Origin: JACRCT01 sp049841135
Lineage (GTDB): Bacteria; Myxococcota; Myxococcia; Myxococcales; UBA5297
Assembly: GCA_049841135.1 (NCBI GenBank)
Contig: JASGHK010000007.1
Location: 248,001 to 312,000, forward strand
Reading direction: 5' to 3'
DNA length: 64,000 nucleotides
Shown here: piece by piece, positions 8,818 through 18,842 of the stretch
How the letters are laid out: every line of letters starts with the position of its first letter
Position numbering within the stretch: position 1 is the stretch's first letter
Translations under genes and position numbers: made by a program
The notes under the pieces: model-generated
What the model was told of the DNA's origin: nothing
The model's input: the letters and a program-made list of their open reading frames with translations, nothing else
Database searches by the model: none

Positions 8818-9264
8818 ATGGCGATCACCCGTTTCGACCCGATGCACGAGATGCGCAGCATGGCCCGCCGCATGGAGCGCGCGTTCGAGCCGCTGATGAA
8901 CACGATGGACTACGCCACCTGGCCCATGGAGCACGAGGAGGCGTACCCCCGCGTCGACGTCTACGAGGACCAGAACGAGATCGTCATCCGCGCCGACCTG
9001 CCGGGCCTCGAGCGCAAGCACGTCGAGCTCATCGTCGACGAGGGGACGTTGACGATGCGCGGCGAGCGGCACCTCGAGCGGGAGGACAAGCGCGAGAACT
9101 ACCGCCGGGTCGAGTGCTGGTACGGCAACTTCGCCCGCACCTTCGCGCTGCCGCCCACCATCGACCGCGAGAAGGTCCGCGCCGAGATGCGCGAGGGCGT
9201 GCTCTACGTGCACGTCCCCAAGCGCGAGGGCGCCAAGCCGCGCACCATCACCATCACGGGCTAG
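8818..9264 (+). CDS. Hsp20 / alpha-crystallin small heat-shock protein
   Basis: This 148-residue small chaperone would hold unfolding proteins in the cytoplasm. The alpha-crystallin domain runs from about residue 42 (YPRVDVYEDQNEIVIRADLP) through LTMRGERHLER and GNFARTFALPP to the conserved GVLYVHVPKRE and a C-terminal I-x-I motif (RTITITG). The ATG is preceded by GAAGGAGGGGAG. The upstream foldback repeat may affect its expression. Confidence 0.93.
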   Translation: MAITRFDPMHEMRSMARRMERAFEPLMNTMDYATWPMEHEEAYPRVDVYEDQNEIVIRADLPGLERKHVELIVDEGTLTMRGERHLEREDKRENYRRVECWYGNFARTFALPPTIDREKVRAEMREGVLYVHVPKREGAKPRTITITG

Positions 9265-9383
9265 CGCACGCTTCAGGGCCTTGCAGGGCCCGGGCGGGGC
9301 CTCGGCGGTTGCCGGGGTCCCGCCGGGTGCGGACCCTTCAGGTCGGAGCGCGCGCGCCGAGCGCCGCTTGGCCCGGGGGCCCG

Positions 9384-9857
9384 ATGCGTTCAATCGATCT
9401 GCTCAAGCAGCAGCACCGCTCTCTGGAGAAGCTCGTCTCCCAGGCGCTCGAGGCGCGCGGGCCCGAGCGCGTACGCCTGCTCGGCGCCCTGGCCGAGGAG
9501 TTGACGCTCCATGCCGCGGTCGAGGAGGAGCACCTCTACCCGGCGCTGCAGAAGGGCGGACTGGGCCAGGCCGCCGAGCGCTCGTCGCGGCAGGACGAGC
9601 GGATCCGCACGCTCGTCTCCGAGATCCTCGAGCTCAAGCGCAGCGACCCCAAGCTCGAGGCCAAGGTGGCCGAGCTGGGCAGCGCCACGCGCGAGCACCT
9701 GGCCAGCGAGGAGGGCAGCATCTTCCCCGCGCTGGAGGAGGCCTTCTCCGCCGAGCAGCTGGAGGAGATGGGCGAAGCGATGAACGGCCTGGTCTCCCGG
9801 CTGCGCGGCGCCGAGCTGCTCAAGATCGCCGGCGAGCGCGAACCGGCTCGCGCCTGA
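9384..9857 (+). CDS. Hemerythrin HHE-domain protein
   Basis: The 157-residue, four-helix protein has the metal-binding pattern of the HHE cation-binding family: QQHRSLEKL, LTLHAAVEEEHLYPAL and REHLASEEGSIFPAL. Such domains bind a di-iron centre and act in oxygen, NO or iron sensing and repair; the specific role here is not determined. It starts at an ATG 119 nt downstream of hsp20. No strong ribosome-binding site is visible. Confidence 0.85.
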   Translation: MRSIDLLKQQHRSLEKLVSQALEARGPERVRLLGALAEELTLHAAVEEEHLYPALQKGGLGQAAERSSRQDERIRTLVSEILELKRSDPKLEAKVAELGSATREHLASEEGSIFPALEEAFSAEQLEEMGEAMNGLVSRLRGAELLKIAGEREPARA

Positions 9858-9913
9858 CGCACCTTCCCGGCGACATGGCGGGCAGGGGAGCGGATGCTAT
9901 CCTGCCGGCACTC

Positions 9914-10945
9914 ATGGACCCTGCCGAGCTCTTCTCGCGATCGCTCAACTTCGAGTCGTTGGCCGAGGCCCTGCACGAGGGCATCTACTGCCTCGACCAG
10001 CGTGGACGCATCGTCTACTGGAACCGCGCCGCCGAGGAGATCACCGGCTACTCGCGCGCCGAGGTCCTGGGCTCCTGCTGCTCCGACAACCTGCTCGTCC
10101 ACGTCGACGCCGCCGGGCGCAGCCTGTGCCTGGGGCACTGCCCCATGCGCCAGACGCTGGATGACGGCGAGCGGCGCGAGGCGCTGGTCTTCCTCAAGCA
10201 CAAGCAGGGGCACCGCGTCCCGGTGCACGCGCGCGTCGCCGCGCTGCGCGACGCCCAGGGCCGCATCCTCGGGACCGTCGAGACCTTCAGCGACGACACC
10301 TCCCGCCAGGCGCTGATGGCGCGCATCGCCGACGTCGAGCGCCTGGCGATGCTCGACGCGCTCACCAACCTCCCCAACCGCCGCTACCTGGAGATGACGC
10401 TCGAGCTGCGCGTCGACGAGTTGCGCCGCTACGGCTGGAGCTACGGCGTGCTGCTGGTGGACGTCGACCACTTCAAGGCCGTCAACGACCGGCATGGCCA
10501 CGAGGCCGGGGACCGCGTCCTCAAGGCGGTGGCCGAGACCATGAGCCGCAGCTCCCGCCTCTTCGACGTGGTGGGCCGCTGGGGCGGCGAGGAGTTCCTG
10601 GTCATCCTCTCCCACGTCCCCCGCGAGCAGCTGGTCGCGGTGGCCGAGCGCCTGCGCGTCCTGGTCGCCAGCTGCCGCGTCCCGGCGCCGGTCCCGGTGA
10701 CACCCGCCCCGGGCGAGCCCGCTCGCGACCCCATCCACGTCACCATCAGCGTCGGCGCGGCGATGGGCGAACCCGGAGAGAGCGGAGCGCAGGTGCTCTC
10801 CCGCGCCGACAAGAGGCTCTACGAGGCCAAGAGCGGCGGGCGGAACTGCGTGGTGGGTCGAGGGGATGGGCGGGGCGAGGTCCCCGCCGAACGACGGGCC
10901 CGCTCGCCTGTTCAGCGCTTCGTCTCCGCCTCGGTGGGCAGATAG
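9914..10945 (+). CDS. PAS-GGDEF diguanylate cyclase
   Basis: This 343-residue cytoplasmic enzyme should make cyclic di-GMP. A PAS domain (about 13-130: IYCLDQRGRIVYWNRAAEEI) contains several Cys (CCSDN, LCLGHCPM) that could bind a cofactor or metal. The GGDEF domain begins at LAMLDALTNLPNRR; the active site is GRWGGEEF near residue 224. RLFD lies five residues before it, matching the RxxD inhibitory site, so product feedback is likely. An alternative ATG at 9875 is in frame. The last 34 nt overlap the end of the convergent kinase gene. Confidence 0.9.
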   Translation: MDPAELFSRSLNFESLAEALHEGIYCLDQRGRIVYWNRAAEEITGYSRAEVLGSCCSDNLLVHVDAAGRSLCLGHCPMRQTLDDGERREALVFLKHKQGHRVPVHARVAALRDAQGRILGTVETFSDDTSRQALMARIADVERLAMLDALTNLPNRRYLEMTLELRVDELRRYGWSYGVLLVDVDHFKAVNDRHGHEAGDRVLKAVAETMSRSSRLFDVVGRWGGEEFLVILSHVPREQLVAVAERLRVLVASCRVPAPVPVTPAPGEPARDPIHVTISVGAAMGEPGESGAQVLSRADKRLYEAKSGGRNCVVGRGDGRGEVPAERRARSPVQRFVSASVGR

Positions 10946-13900
10946 GGCGCCGGGTCCACGTCCAGCACCTTGGAGACGTCCACCGTGTAGAGCTCCGCCT
11001 CGGCGCCGTGCGTGAGCGCCAGCGTGCGGCCGTCCGGCGAGAGCGCGAGCGCGTCGACCGAGCCGCCGGCGCGCAAGACCACGCGCGGCTCGAGGGTGGC
11101 CGCGTCCCAGAGCCGCGCGGTCCAGTCGTCGCCGCAGGTGGCCAGCAGGCGCCCGTCGGCCGAGAACCGAACGTCGTTGACCCAGGCGCCGTGGCCGGCC
11201 GACTTGCGCTTGAGCGCGCCGGTCGAGACGTCCCAGAGCGCGACCTGCCCGTCCTTGCCCGAGCTGGCCAGCGTCGCCGAGTCCGGCGAGAAGGCGAGGC
11301 CCCAGGCCCAGTCGGAGTGGGCGGGGAGCGTGCGCACGCTCTTGCCGGTGGCCGCCTCCCACAGCCGCACCGTACCGTCCTTGCTCGCAGAGGCCAGGTA
11401 CCTGCCGTCGGGGGAGTAGGCCACCCGCACCACCGCGCCCTGGTGGCCCTCCAGGCTCGCCAGCTCCTCGCCATTGGAGGCGTCGCGGATATTCACCCGC
11501 CGGTCCAGGCCGCCGGTGGCGATGCGCTTGCCGTCGGCGGAGAAGGCGACGGCCAGCCCGTTGTCGCCGATGCCCAGCGTCCAGCGGTTCTCGCCGTTGG
11601 CGAGGTCCCAGGCGCGCAGCGTGCGGTCCTTGGCCACCGTGGCGAGCGTCGTCCCGTCGGGGCTGACGGCCAGGCGGAAGGCGGCGCTCAAGAAGCCCAT
11701 CAGCGTCTGGCGCGGGCGGTGGGTCGCCGGGTCCCACAGGCGCACCGTCCGGTCGGAGCTGGCGGTGACGAGCTGCTTGCCGTCGGGGGTGAACAGCACG
11801 TCGTTGACCGAGGCGCGGTGGCCGGCGAGCACCGCGTGGCCGTCGTCGCTCTTGAGGTGGTAGAGGCGGACGGCGTGCGAGTCGCCGGCGAGCGCCAGCG
11901 TCGAGCCGTCGGCGCTGATGGCCACGCCGCGGTCGGGGAAGGCGCCCTCGAGGACGGAGAGCGTCGAGCCGGTGCTGTCCCAGAGCCGGGTGCCGTCGAG
12001 CCCCAGGGAGGCGAAGAGGGCGCCGTCCGGCGAGAAGGCGAGGCCGGTGATGGCGTCGCGGTGGCCGGTGAGCAGCCGCAGCGGGCGGCCGTCGGGCACC
12101 GACAAGAAGCGGACGACCCGCTCCTCGCCAGCGGTGGCCAGCATCCGCCCGTCGGGCGAGAAGGCGACCGAGGTGACCGGGCCGGAGGAGGACTCGAACG
12201 CGGCGAGGGGCGTGCCCTGCGGGAGCCGGAAGAGCCGGACCGAGCGGTCGCGGCTGCCGGTGGCGAGCAGCGTGCCGTCGGGCGAGAACGCCACCGACTC
12301 GACGGTGTCCGAAGGGCCCTCGAGCGTGGCGACGACCTCGCCGGTGGCGGCCTTCCAGACCCGGGCGCTGTTGGCGAAGTGGCCGGCGGCGAGCAACGCG
12401 CCGTCGGCGGAGAAGGCCAGGCTCATCGAGCCGGTGGCCGGGCCCTCGAGCTCGCGGATCCGTGTGCCCGTCGCCGGGTCCCAGAGCACCACCGTGCGCC
12501 CGCGGCCCCCGGTGGCGAGCAGCGAGCCGTCCGGCGAAAGCGCGATTGGCGTCACCGTGTCCTTGGAGGTCGGCAGCGTCTGCAGCAGGCGACCCGAGGC
12601 GCGGTCCCAGACGTAGGCCTGGCCCGCGCTGGACGCGCCGGCGGCGAGCAGGCGCCCGTCGTGGGAGAGAGCGACGCCCCACAGGCCGTCGGGGGCCTGG
12701 AAGAGCTGAGGCGAGCGGGCCACGCTGCGCAGCTGCGTCTGCAAGAGCATGGAGGCGGCTTCGACGCGCAGCTCCACGGCCTCGGGCGAGGCGGAGGCGA
12801 AGTCGGCGGCGTAGGAGGCGCCCCAGGGGTGCGTCGGGTTGTGGAGCAGCGAGCGGGCCGTGAAGGCGCGGGCGCGGTCGAGGTCGTTCTCCTCGAAGAG
12901 CTTGGCGGCGCGCTCCTGGTAGGCCTGGGCCAGGTGGAACTCGGAGTCGAGGTGGGCGCGGCGCTCGGTGGCGCGAGAGATGGTGACCGCCACCAGGCCG
13001 GCGACGATCGCCATCAGGGCGAGCGCGAAGGCGAGGGTGGCCGGCTTGTTCTGGGCGGCGACGCGCTTGATGAGCTCCCAGGTGGTGTAGGCGTGGGCGC
13101 GGACCCGGCCGCCGGTCATGTACGCCTGGATCTCGCCGGTCAGCTCCTTGGCCGACTGGTAGCGCGCCGAGCGCGAGTGGCTCAGGGCCTTCTCGGCGAT
13201 GGCGGCGAGCTCGGCGGGCGCCTCGGGGCAGCGCTGGCGCACGGGGACGAGGTTGCCGCGGGCGACCAGAATCCAACGTGGCCGAGACGGTGGTGGCCTC
13301 GAACGGCGGCTGGCCGGTGAGCACCTCGTAGAGCACGGCCCCCAGGCCCCAGACGTCGGAGAGCTCGTCGACCAGGTCGTTCTGCCCGGTGGCCTGCTCG
13401 GGGCTCATGTAGGCCGGCGTGCCGACGGCGATTCCCGCGGGCTCGGCGAGGGAGCCGCCGGCGCGGCCGGGGCCGGGCTTGATCTTGGCCAGGCCCCAGT
13501 CGAGGACGATGGTCTCGCCGTACTCGCCGACCATGACGTTGGCGGGCTTGAGGTCGCGGTGGACGACTCCGCGGCTGTGGACGAAGGAGACGGCCTTGCA
13601 CAGGTCCCAGAAGGTGCCCAGGTGCTGGAGACGGTCCTTCAGGGCGCCGCACTTCTGCAGCGCGGCCTCCAGCGTCTGCCCGCGCATCAGGCGCATCGTG
13701 TAGTAGAGCGTGCCGGAGGCTGCGCGGCCGACCTCGTGGACGGGGACGATGTTGGGGTGCTCGAGCTGCCCGGTGACGCGCGCCTCGTTGAGGAAGACGG
13801 TGGTCGCGGCCCGGTCGTCCGGGTTGAGGACCTCCTTGATGGCGATCTCCCGGCCGATGTGCTCGTCGAAGGCGACCATCACCCGGCCCATGCCGCCGCG

Positions 13901-14074
13901 CCCGAGCTCGCCGCGGATGGAGTAGCGGCCGGGCAGCTCCGGGGTCACCGCCTCGGTGTCGAGGTTGGTCGCCACGCCCGGAGGCAAGGAGGGCTTCAGG
14001 GTGGCGCCGACGTCGGCGAGCTCTTCGGTCTCCGGGGCCGGGGCGGAGACGTCTTCGGGCCGAGGGGCGCTCAT
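10912..14074 (-). CDS. Ser/Thr protein kinase with membrane segment and 14 WD40 repeats (one apparent +1 frame break)
   Basis: The reconstructed 1053-residue protein starts with an active-looking Hanks-type kinase (about 50-320): GELGRGGMGRV, AIKEV lysine, HRDLKPANVM, DWGLAK in place of DFG, and GTPAYMSPEQ. A membrane segment follows (TLAFALALMAIVAGLVAVTI), then fourteen WD40 units, enough for two seven-bladed propellers outside the membrane. This is the myxobacterial type of receptor kinase. The frame changes near 13270 (CCAGAATCC, expected CCAGATCC); correction restores VSATLDLVARGNLVPVRQ. It is divergent from the membrane protein at 14166. Confidence 0.9.
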
Positions 14075-14165
14075 GGAGGCGCAGGATACCGGACCTGGGA
14101 CGGGGCTGGGCTATGCTCGGGCGCGTTCAGCCCGCTCACCGTCTGCAGCAGTCCCGGGGTCGCTC

Positions 14166-15086
14166 ATGGCCGACGAGTCCAAGTCTTCCGAGGCGCCGGT
14201 CGCCGCGCCGGCCGCGGAGGCATCCGCACCGCCTGCACCTGCTCCGGCGGCACCGGCGCTGGCTCCGGCCGCAGCAGCTCCGCCAACCGTTGCGGATCCC
14301 GCGCTCGTATCGCCAGCACCGGCCGCACCCACGCCAACGCCGGCACCTGCCGCCACTCCTGCTGCTCCGGCGCCCGAGGTGGCGAGCGCTGCCCCGGTCA
14401 GTCCTGCGGGCGTCATGCTCGCCCCGACCGCGCCGCGCAGACCGCAGGGCGTTCCGTGGACGCTGCCGCTGGTGGTCATCGCGTTGGGCAGCCTGGGCGG
14501 GCTCTGGGCGATGTACGGCAGCTTGCTGACGCACCCCACGCGAGCCGTGCCGGGCGACGAGACGCGCTTCGATCCGATCGCCGCTTACTCGGCGGCCGCG
14601 GAGTACGCCGGACCGGGGGCGAAGCTGGTCAGCGTGGCGGCGCTCTTCGTCCGCCAGGACGGGACGATGGATTTGACGTTGACGCCGTCGCCCTCGCCGA
14701 CTGCCATCTACACGTTCGCCCGCGAGAACCGGGACCCCAAGGTCACCGGGGCCAAGTTCGAGACGATCACCGTGATGGTCGCCGAGCCCTACCGGACGGT
14801 GAGCTTCGGCAAGGGCGAGGACGTGGACACCTACGTCTGCCGCGGCATGGACCGGACCGTCTCCCACGGCGGCAACGTGCCGGCGACCTCGGTGCCGCCC
14901 CCGGCCTGCCCCATCTCCCAGATGTTCAGCCAGGCGATCCAGCGGGGGGCCGCTCCGGGAGCGATGGCGAACGTGCTCTACGGCCCCGGCGGCTACGCCT
15001 TCACCCTCGCCTCGCCGCGCCTGTCGCTGCAGTTCGGGATGGATTGCCAGCTCAAGGAGCCGGTGGTCGCCCAGCCGGTCCCGTAG
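14166..15086 (+). CDS. Single-pass membrane protein with Pro/Ala-rich N terminus, unknown
   Basis: The 306-residue protein has a low-complexity Ala/Pro-rich cytoplasmic region (about 5-95). One membrane helix (WTLPLVVIALGSLGGLWAMY, about 98-117) precedes a periplasmic domain of about 185 residues with three Cys. I do not recognise the domain. The Ala/Pro tail plus one helix resembles that of the pseudokinase at 5039. It is divergent from the WD40 kinase, 91 nt apart, so the two may share regulation. Confidence 0.72.
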   Translation: MADESKSSEAPVAAPAAEASAPPAPAPAAPALAPAAAAPPTVADPALVSPAPAAPTPTPAPAATPAAPAPEVASAAPVSPAGVMLAPTAPRRPQGVPWTLPLVVIALGSLGGLWAMYGSLLTHPTRAVPGDETRFDPIAAYSAAAEYAGPGAKLVSVAALFVRQDGTMDLTLTPSPSPTAIYTFARENRDPKVTGAKFETITVMVAEPYRTVSFGKGEDVDTYVCRGMDRTVSHGGNVPATSVPPPACPISQMFSQAIQRGAAPGAMANVLYGPGGYAFTLASPRLSLQFGMDCQLKEPVVAQPVP

Positions 15087-15090
15087 CGAG

Positions 15091-15364
15091 CCTCACCCCC
15101 TGACCCCCTCTCCGGCAACCCCTCGACAAGCTCTGGACACGGACGGAGAGGGGGAACCCGGCTCTTGGCCCCGAGGCGACTCTGCGCGGGGGCGACTGGG
15201 TGATTCGCGCGAGCATCCAGGGCTTCGGACGACAAACGACAATGCAGGCGGCCGAGTCCTAGTCGCCTCGGGCGACGCGCCAGGTTCCCGCGAGCAGAGT
15301 CGCCTCGGGGCATGCGTCGAGTTCCCCCTCTCCGCGAAGCCGGAGAGGGGGTCAGGGGGTGAGG
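15091..15364. mobile_element. 274-bp MITE-like palindromic element
   Basis: Terminal inverted repeats of 25 bp (15091-15115 and 15340-15364, starting CCTCACCCCCTGACC) bound the element. Two more nested inverted pairs lie inside: 15144-15157 with 15321-15334, and about 15167-15190 with 15287-15310. There is no coding capacity. CACCCCCTGACCCCCTCTCC-type termini are, from memory, frequent in intergenic repeats of high-GC bacteria. The element fills most of the 384-bp gap between the membrane protein and the next gene. No obvious target-site duplication was seen. Confidence 0.75.
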
Positions 15365-15470
15365 TTCGCGGCGAAGCAGCGACCGTTCGCGTACCGGAAA
15401 CGACCGTCCGGTAGCACCCGGTGGGAACGGCTGCACGCGAGTGCCAGAGAGAGTCCAGGAGGACTCACTC

Positions 15471-16544
15471 ATGCGCACTCTCGTACGGGCTGCACTCGTC
15501 GTCGTCGTCGCGACCGTGGTTGGAATCGCCCCGCCTGCCCGGGCCTGCACGGCCTTCGCGGACGGACCGCTGCTCGCCAAGGGCTTCGACTGGATGACCG
15601 GCGAAGGCTGGATCGTGGTGAACGAGCGCGGCCGGATCCGCTCGCCGCTCTTCCCGGACAGCGCTGGCGACGGAGCGTGGACCGCCCAGTACGCGAGCGT
15701 GGCGCTGACGACCCTCGGCCCCGGTTTCCCGGTCAGCGGGATGAACGAGAAGGGGCTCGCCATCGAATCTCTCGTGGACCTGGACGTGAGCGCGGTCGTC
15801 CAGCCCGTGCCGGGGCGGCTCATCGGCCTGGAGCTGTTGCAGTACGGGCTCGACCGCTTCGCCACGGCCGCCGAGCTGGCGGACTTCGCTGAGAAGGCGC
15901 GCTTCACGCAGCTCGCGGTGGCGCTGCACTTCTTTGCCTGCGACGCCGGCGGTGACTGCGTGGTGATCGAGCCGGGCCGCGACTCGACGCGGGTCGTCCG
16001 GCGCCTGCCGGCGAAGGTGCTCGCCAACGAGCCGTATCGCGAGGACTGGGGCGCCAACCACCCGTCGGGCCTGGCCGCCCTCCTTCCGAGGATCGGTCCG
16101 AGCCGGGGCAGCTCGGCCTGGCGCTTCCAGGCGGTGGCGAGCGCCGTCAAGGCTGCGCCGCTGCGCGACGAGAAGGCCGCGCTGGCGACGCTCGAGAAGG
16201 TGGTGATGCCCGGCCGGACGCAGTGGCAGATCGTCTGGAACCTCAAGGAGCGCACGCTGACGCTGCGCCAGCGGGAGGCGGGGTTGGGGACTCTGAGCCT
16301 GAAGCTCGATGAGCTCGTCGCCGAGTGTGGACCGAGCCCGCGGGCCCGCTCGATAGGGCGTTCGGCCCACGCCTCGTTCACTTCCTGGTCCGAGCTCGAC
16401 GCGGAGCTGACGAAGCAGGCCATCTTCAGGCAGCTCGGCCACGGCGGGGTGGTGGTCCAGCGGCTGGCGGCGGTCGTCGCGGAGGCCACGCAACGGCCGG
16501 GCTGCGCTCGGCCCGAGGTGGGGCAGCGCTCGTCCTTGCCCTGA
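15471..16544 (+). CDS. Secreted choloylglycine hydrolase / penicillin V acylase-like Ntn hydrolase
   Basis: The 357-residue protein starts at an ATG with CCAGGAGGA upstream. A signal peptide (1-25, ending ARA) would be cleaved to expose Cys26 of CTAFADG, the N-terminal nucleophile of linear-amide C-N hydrolases. Further family features are GFDWMTGEGWIVVNERG and VSGMNEKGLAIE. Known members cleave bile-salt amides, penicillin V or acyl-homoserine lactones; the substrate here is unknown. The last 14 residues or so and the stop lie in a relic of the DUF1152 gene, so the original C terminus was probably replaced. Confidence 0.85.
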   Translation: MRTLVRAALVVVVATVVGIAPPARACTAFADGPLLAKGFDWMTGEGWIVVNERGRIRSPLFPDSAGDGAWTAQYASVALTTLGPGFPVSGMNEKGLAIESLVDLDVSAVVQPVPGRLIGLELLQYGLDRFATAAELADFAEKARFTQLAVALHFFACDAGGDCVVIEPGRDSTRVVRRLPAKVLANEPYREDWGANHPSGLAALLPRIGPSRGSSAWRFQAVASAVKAAPLRDEKAALATLEKVVMPGRTQWQIVWNLKERTLTLRQREAGLGTLSLKLDELVAECGPSPRARSIGRSAHASFTSWSELDAELTKQAIFRQLGHGGVVVQRLAAVVAEATQRPGCARPEVGQRSSLP

Positions 16545-16650
16545 ACCTCGCCTCCGCCCTTCTTCGACCGCCTGGAGCGAGCGCAGTCCGTGTCGTCGCG
16601 GGGGCCGTGGAGGCTTCGACGTCTTCGCCGGCCTGCCCCCACTTCCATGG
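16500..16650 (+). pseudogene. Relic of the start of a DUF1152 gene
   Basis: This stretch aligns closely, with only small deletions, to about 50842-50999, the region just before and the first ~115 nt of the DUF1152 gene. The start codon is changed (CCCTGAACCTCGCC versus CCATGAACCTCGCC), and several small deletions break the frame. A long block around GGAGGCTTCGACGTCTTCGC is unchanged. It cannot be translated and sits between two converging genes. Confidence 0.85.
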
Positions 16651-16659
16651 ACAGGGGGT

Positions 16660-17559
16660 CTACGAAGCCCCTCGCGTCTGGTCCTTGGTGATCTTCTCGA
16701 GCACGAAGATCTCGCCCTCGCTGTCGAGGAAGTACTCGCTCTCCTGCGGAGACCGGACCTTCAGGAACGTGTTCGGGCCCACCTCCATCGTGTGCCCTGG
16801 GGCGAACTTGGCTCCCGACGTCTGGAGGTAGGAGAGCAGGTTGCAGATGAGGTCGAACGTCGCCTGGCCCTCGTGGTGCCCTTGGGCCAGGTGCGCGAAG
16901 TCAGGAAGGTCGAGCAGGTGGTTCCCATAGGTCCGCATCCAGACCCCTTGAGTTCCACCGACGTCGTACTTCACAAAGCCGGAGTAGAGGATCGGGATCG
17001 GAAGGGTGCGTAGCAGCTCCATCATGTCGCCCTTGCCAGCGGCCAGCGCGTCGGTGGGGAAGGACGTGTGGCCCGACTCGTTCAGGACGACGATCGCGCC
17101 GTGCTTGGCGAGCACGCCGGCCACCGCGGCCAACGCGACGTACTGCTCGCGCGGCGTCTCCTCGTAGCCGGCGTAGAAGAGGATGAGGTGGGACTTGTGG
17201 CCCCGCGCCCGAGCCTTGAGATCGGCGCCGTAGTGCGCGGGCTGGACGCAGCGCTCCACCACCTCGCTGGGCATCTTGGCGCCGAAGCCGACGAATCGGA
17301 TGACGTGCTTTCCCCAGCCAAGCAGGCCGAGGGGCGTTCCAGAGGCCGCCGTCTTGCCGTCGACCTCGAAGGCCGCCCGAGCCATCGTCGGGTCGTACCT
17401 GCGGAGCGTGCGGGTGACCGCAGCGGCATCGAGCTGGAGGCCGCCCTCGAAGAGCAGCTGAAGGCTTCTCTTCGTCTTGAGGGACTCGTTGGCTACCAGC
17501 GTGGCCGAGGGAGCATCGTCCCTGTCGGTCTTGCCGAAGAATCGCTCGAGGATTCCCAT
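16660..17559 (-). CDS. DUF4261-like protein, function unknown
   Basis: The 299-residue soluble protein resembles DUF4261-type proteins, especially the C-terminal part (RTYGNHLLDLPDFAHLAQGH, then FDLICNLLSYLQTSGAKF). There is no signal peptide or membrane segment. I chose the ATG at 17559 (MGILERFFGKTD); a longer frame exists upstream without a better start. It lies 87 nt downstream of, and on the same strand as, the SEC-C protein gene, so they may form an operon. Proteins of this type often occur near toxin/immunity genes, but that link is only suggestive here. Confidence 0.6.
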   Translation of the reverse strand: MGILERFFGKTDRDDAPSATLVANESLKTKRSLQLLFEGGLQLDAAAVTRTLRRYDPTMARAAFEVDGKTAASGTPLGLLGWGKHVIRFVGFGAKMPSEVVERCVQPAHYGADLKARARGHKSHLILFYAGYEETPREQYVALAAVAGVLAKHGAIVVLNESGHTSFPTDALAAGKGDMMELLRTLPIPILYSGFVKYDVGGTQGVWMRTYGNHLLDLPDFAHLAQGHHEGQATFDLICNLLSYLQTSGAKFAPGHTMEVGPNTFLKVRSPQESEYFLDSEGEIFVLEKITKDQTRGAS

Positions 17560-17646
17560 GGGTGAGCCCGCTTTCTCAGTGGAGGTGGCACTGGCTACCA
17601 TGCGGGCCACTCGGGGCCCAAACCTGGGGGACCGACGGCCCCAGCG

Positions 17647-18609
17647 TCAGCGCGCGGCCCCGCAACAGCGCTTGTACTTCTTGCCGCTCCCACAGGGACA
17701 GCGGTCATTGGGGCTCGGCTGGGGAGCGTTGCGCACCGGCTCGACCCGCGCGCCGAGCATCTGCTCGTTCGCGAGGTCGAGGATCCTCGGGCCGATCTCC
17801 CGGACCCGGGCGTGCCGGCGCCGCGCTCGGTCCAGGTCAGGGTGCCGGGCGAGGTAGGCGTCCGCGACCTTCTTGAGGGCGGCGGCGTCGGCAGAAGGGA
17901 GCCCGGGTTCCAGCTCGAAGTCGGTCGCCGTGCAGGCGTCCAGCTCGAGGCGGAACGTGCCGATGACCTCGTGGCGCCCCGACTGCTCGGCCAGCGAAGG
18001 CTTTCGTTCCAGACGAACGACCTCGACGAGCGCTCTGCGGCACCTGCAGTCTCTCTCTCCGCAGAAGTACTCCGGCACGGCGTAGTGCCTCGCCTCCACC
18101 TCGAAGAAGTCGGGATCCATCTCGGAGATGAGGTCCCAAGGAACCATCGTGGAGTCCTCGAGGAAGCTCCAGTCGGCGTTCTCCCACGTCTGACCTGCGC
18201 CGCCCTTCATCTGCTTCCAGAGCTCGCGATACTCCGCCAGCAGCGAGGCGTCGCACAGAGCCTGAAAGCGCCGGTGCAGCGCGGGCGCATCGGGCGACTG
18301 CGCCTCCACGTAGCCGGACTCCAGGTCGAGCAAGGCCTTGAGCTGCAACCCTGCCTCGGCCGGCGCCGGCTCGGCGTACTCCAGCCGCACCTCCGCTCCC
18401 TCCCGTTCGACTCGGAGCAGCCCCTCCTGGACCTCTTGGATCTCGAGCACCACCTTCCGGCAGGGACAGTGCGGGTCAGGGCAGGTCTGTCCAAAGGCGG
18501 TGATGCCCTTTCGCGGGGTCTGCCCTGGCTCCCACGCGAGGATCAGGCCGCCGGAGCGCTGCCAAGGCACCGCTCGGGTTGCGTCTTCGATGCTCTCGAA
18601 CTCAGCCAT
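17647..18609 (-). CDS. SEC-C motif protein, unknown function
   Basis: This 320-residue protein ends in a SEC-C zinc motif (CPCGSGKKYKRCCG), a short metal-binding module first known from SecA. A second Cys cluster (CPDPHCPCRK, about residue 44-53) and a third (CGERDCRCRR) probably bind metal too. The middle is acidic and helical. GAGGAG precedes the ATG at 18609. It probably forms an operon with the DUF4261-like gene downstream. SEC-C proteins are often partners of other proteins; the partner here is unknown. Confidence 0.75.
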   Translation of the reverse strand: MAEFESIEDATRAVPWQRSGGLILAWEPGQTPRKGITAFGQTCPDPHCPCRKVVLEIQEVQEGLLRVEREGAEVRLEYAEPAPAEAGLQLKALLDLESGYVEAQSPDAPALHRRFQALCDASLLAEYRELWKQMKGGAGQTWENADWSFLEDSTMVPWDLISEMDPDFFEVEARHYAVPEYFCGERDCRCRRALVEVVRLERKPSLAEQSGRHEVIGTFRLELDACTATDFELEPGLPSADAAALKKVADAYLARHPDLDRARRRHARVREIGPRILDLANEQMLGARVEPVRNAPQPSPNDRCPCGSGKKYKRCCGAAR

Positions 18610-18753
18610 GGCGCTCCTCGCCCTTCCTTTCTCGGTCTCGTCATCGAGCCTTCGTCGGCCCGTATTTGAGCCGAACTCTCGATTCCGGCAAGCGCCGAGA
18701 GGGTCTTCAGCGCGCGGCGCCAGGAGATGGCGCCCTCGAGCTCGTGGCCAGGT

Positions 18754-18842
18754 GAGGCCGGCCGGCGTCGAGCAGCAATCGGCGTCTCCGACCGAAGGCT
18801 CGCCGCCATCGTGAAGCGCTGCCGCGATCTCCCGGGCGAGCT
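18754..18842 (+). pseudogene. Relic fragment of a topoisomerase IB gene
   Basis: The stretch matches 48718-48802 inside the topoisomerase IB fusion gene. The final 35 bp (18808-18842) are identical. The rest has scattered substitutions and a small insertion. Only about 30 codons of the core (the FRGKAGVEQQV to RCRDLPGE region) are represented, so it is not functional. It lies in the 393-bp gap between the SEC-C and SH3/C39 genes, which holds nothing else I can identify. Confidence 0.85.
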
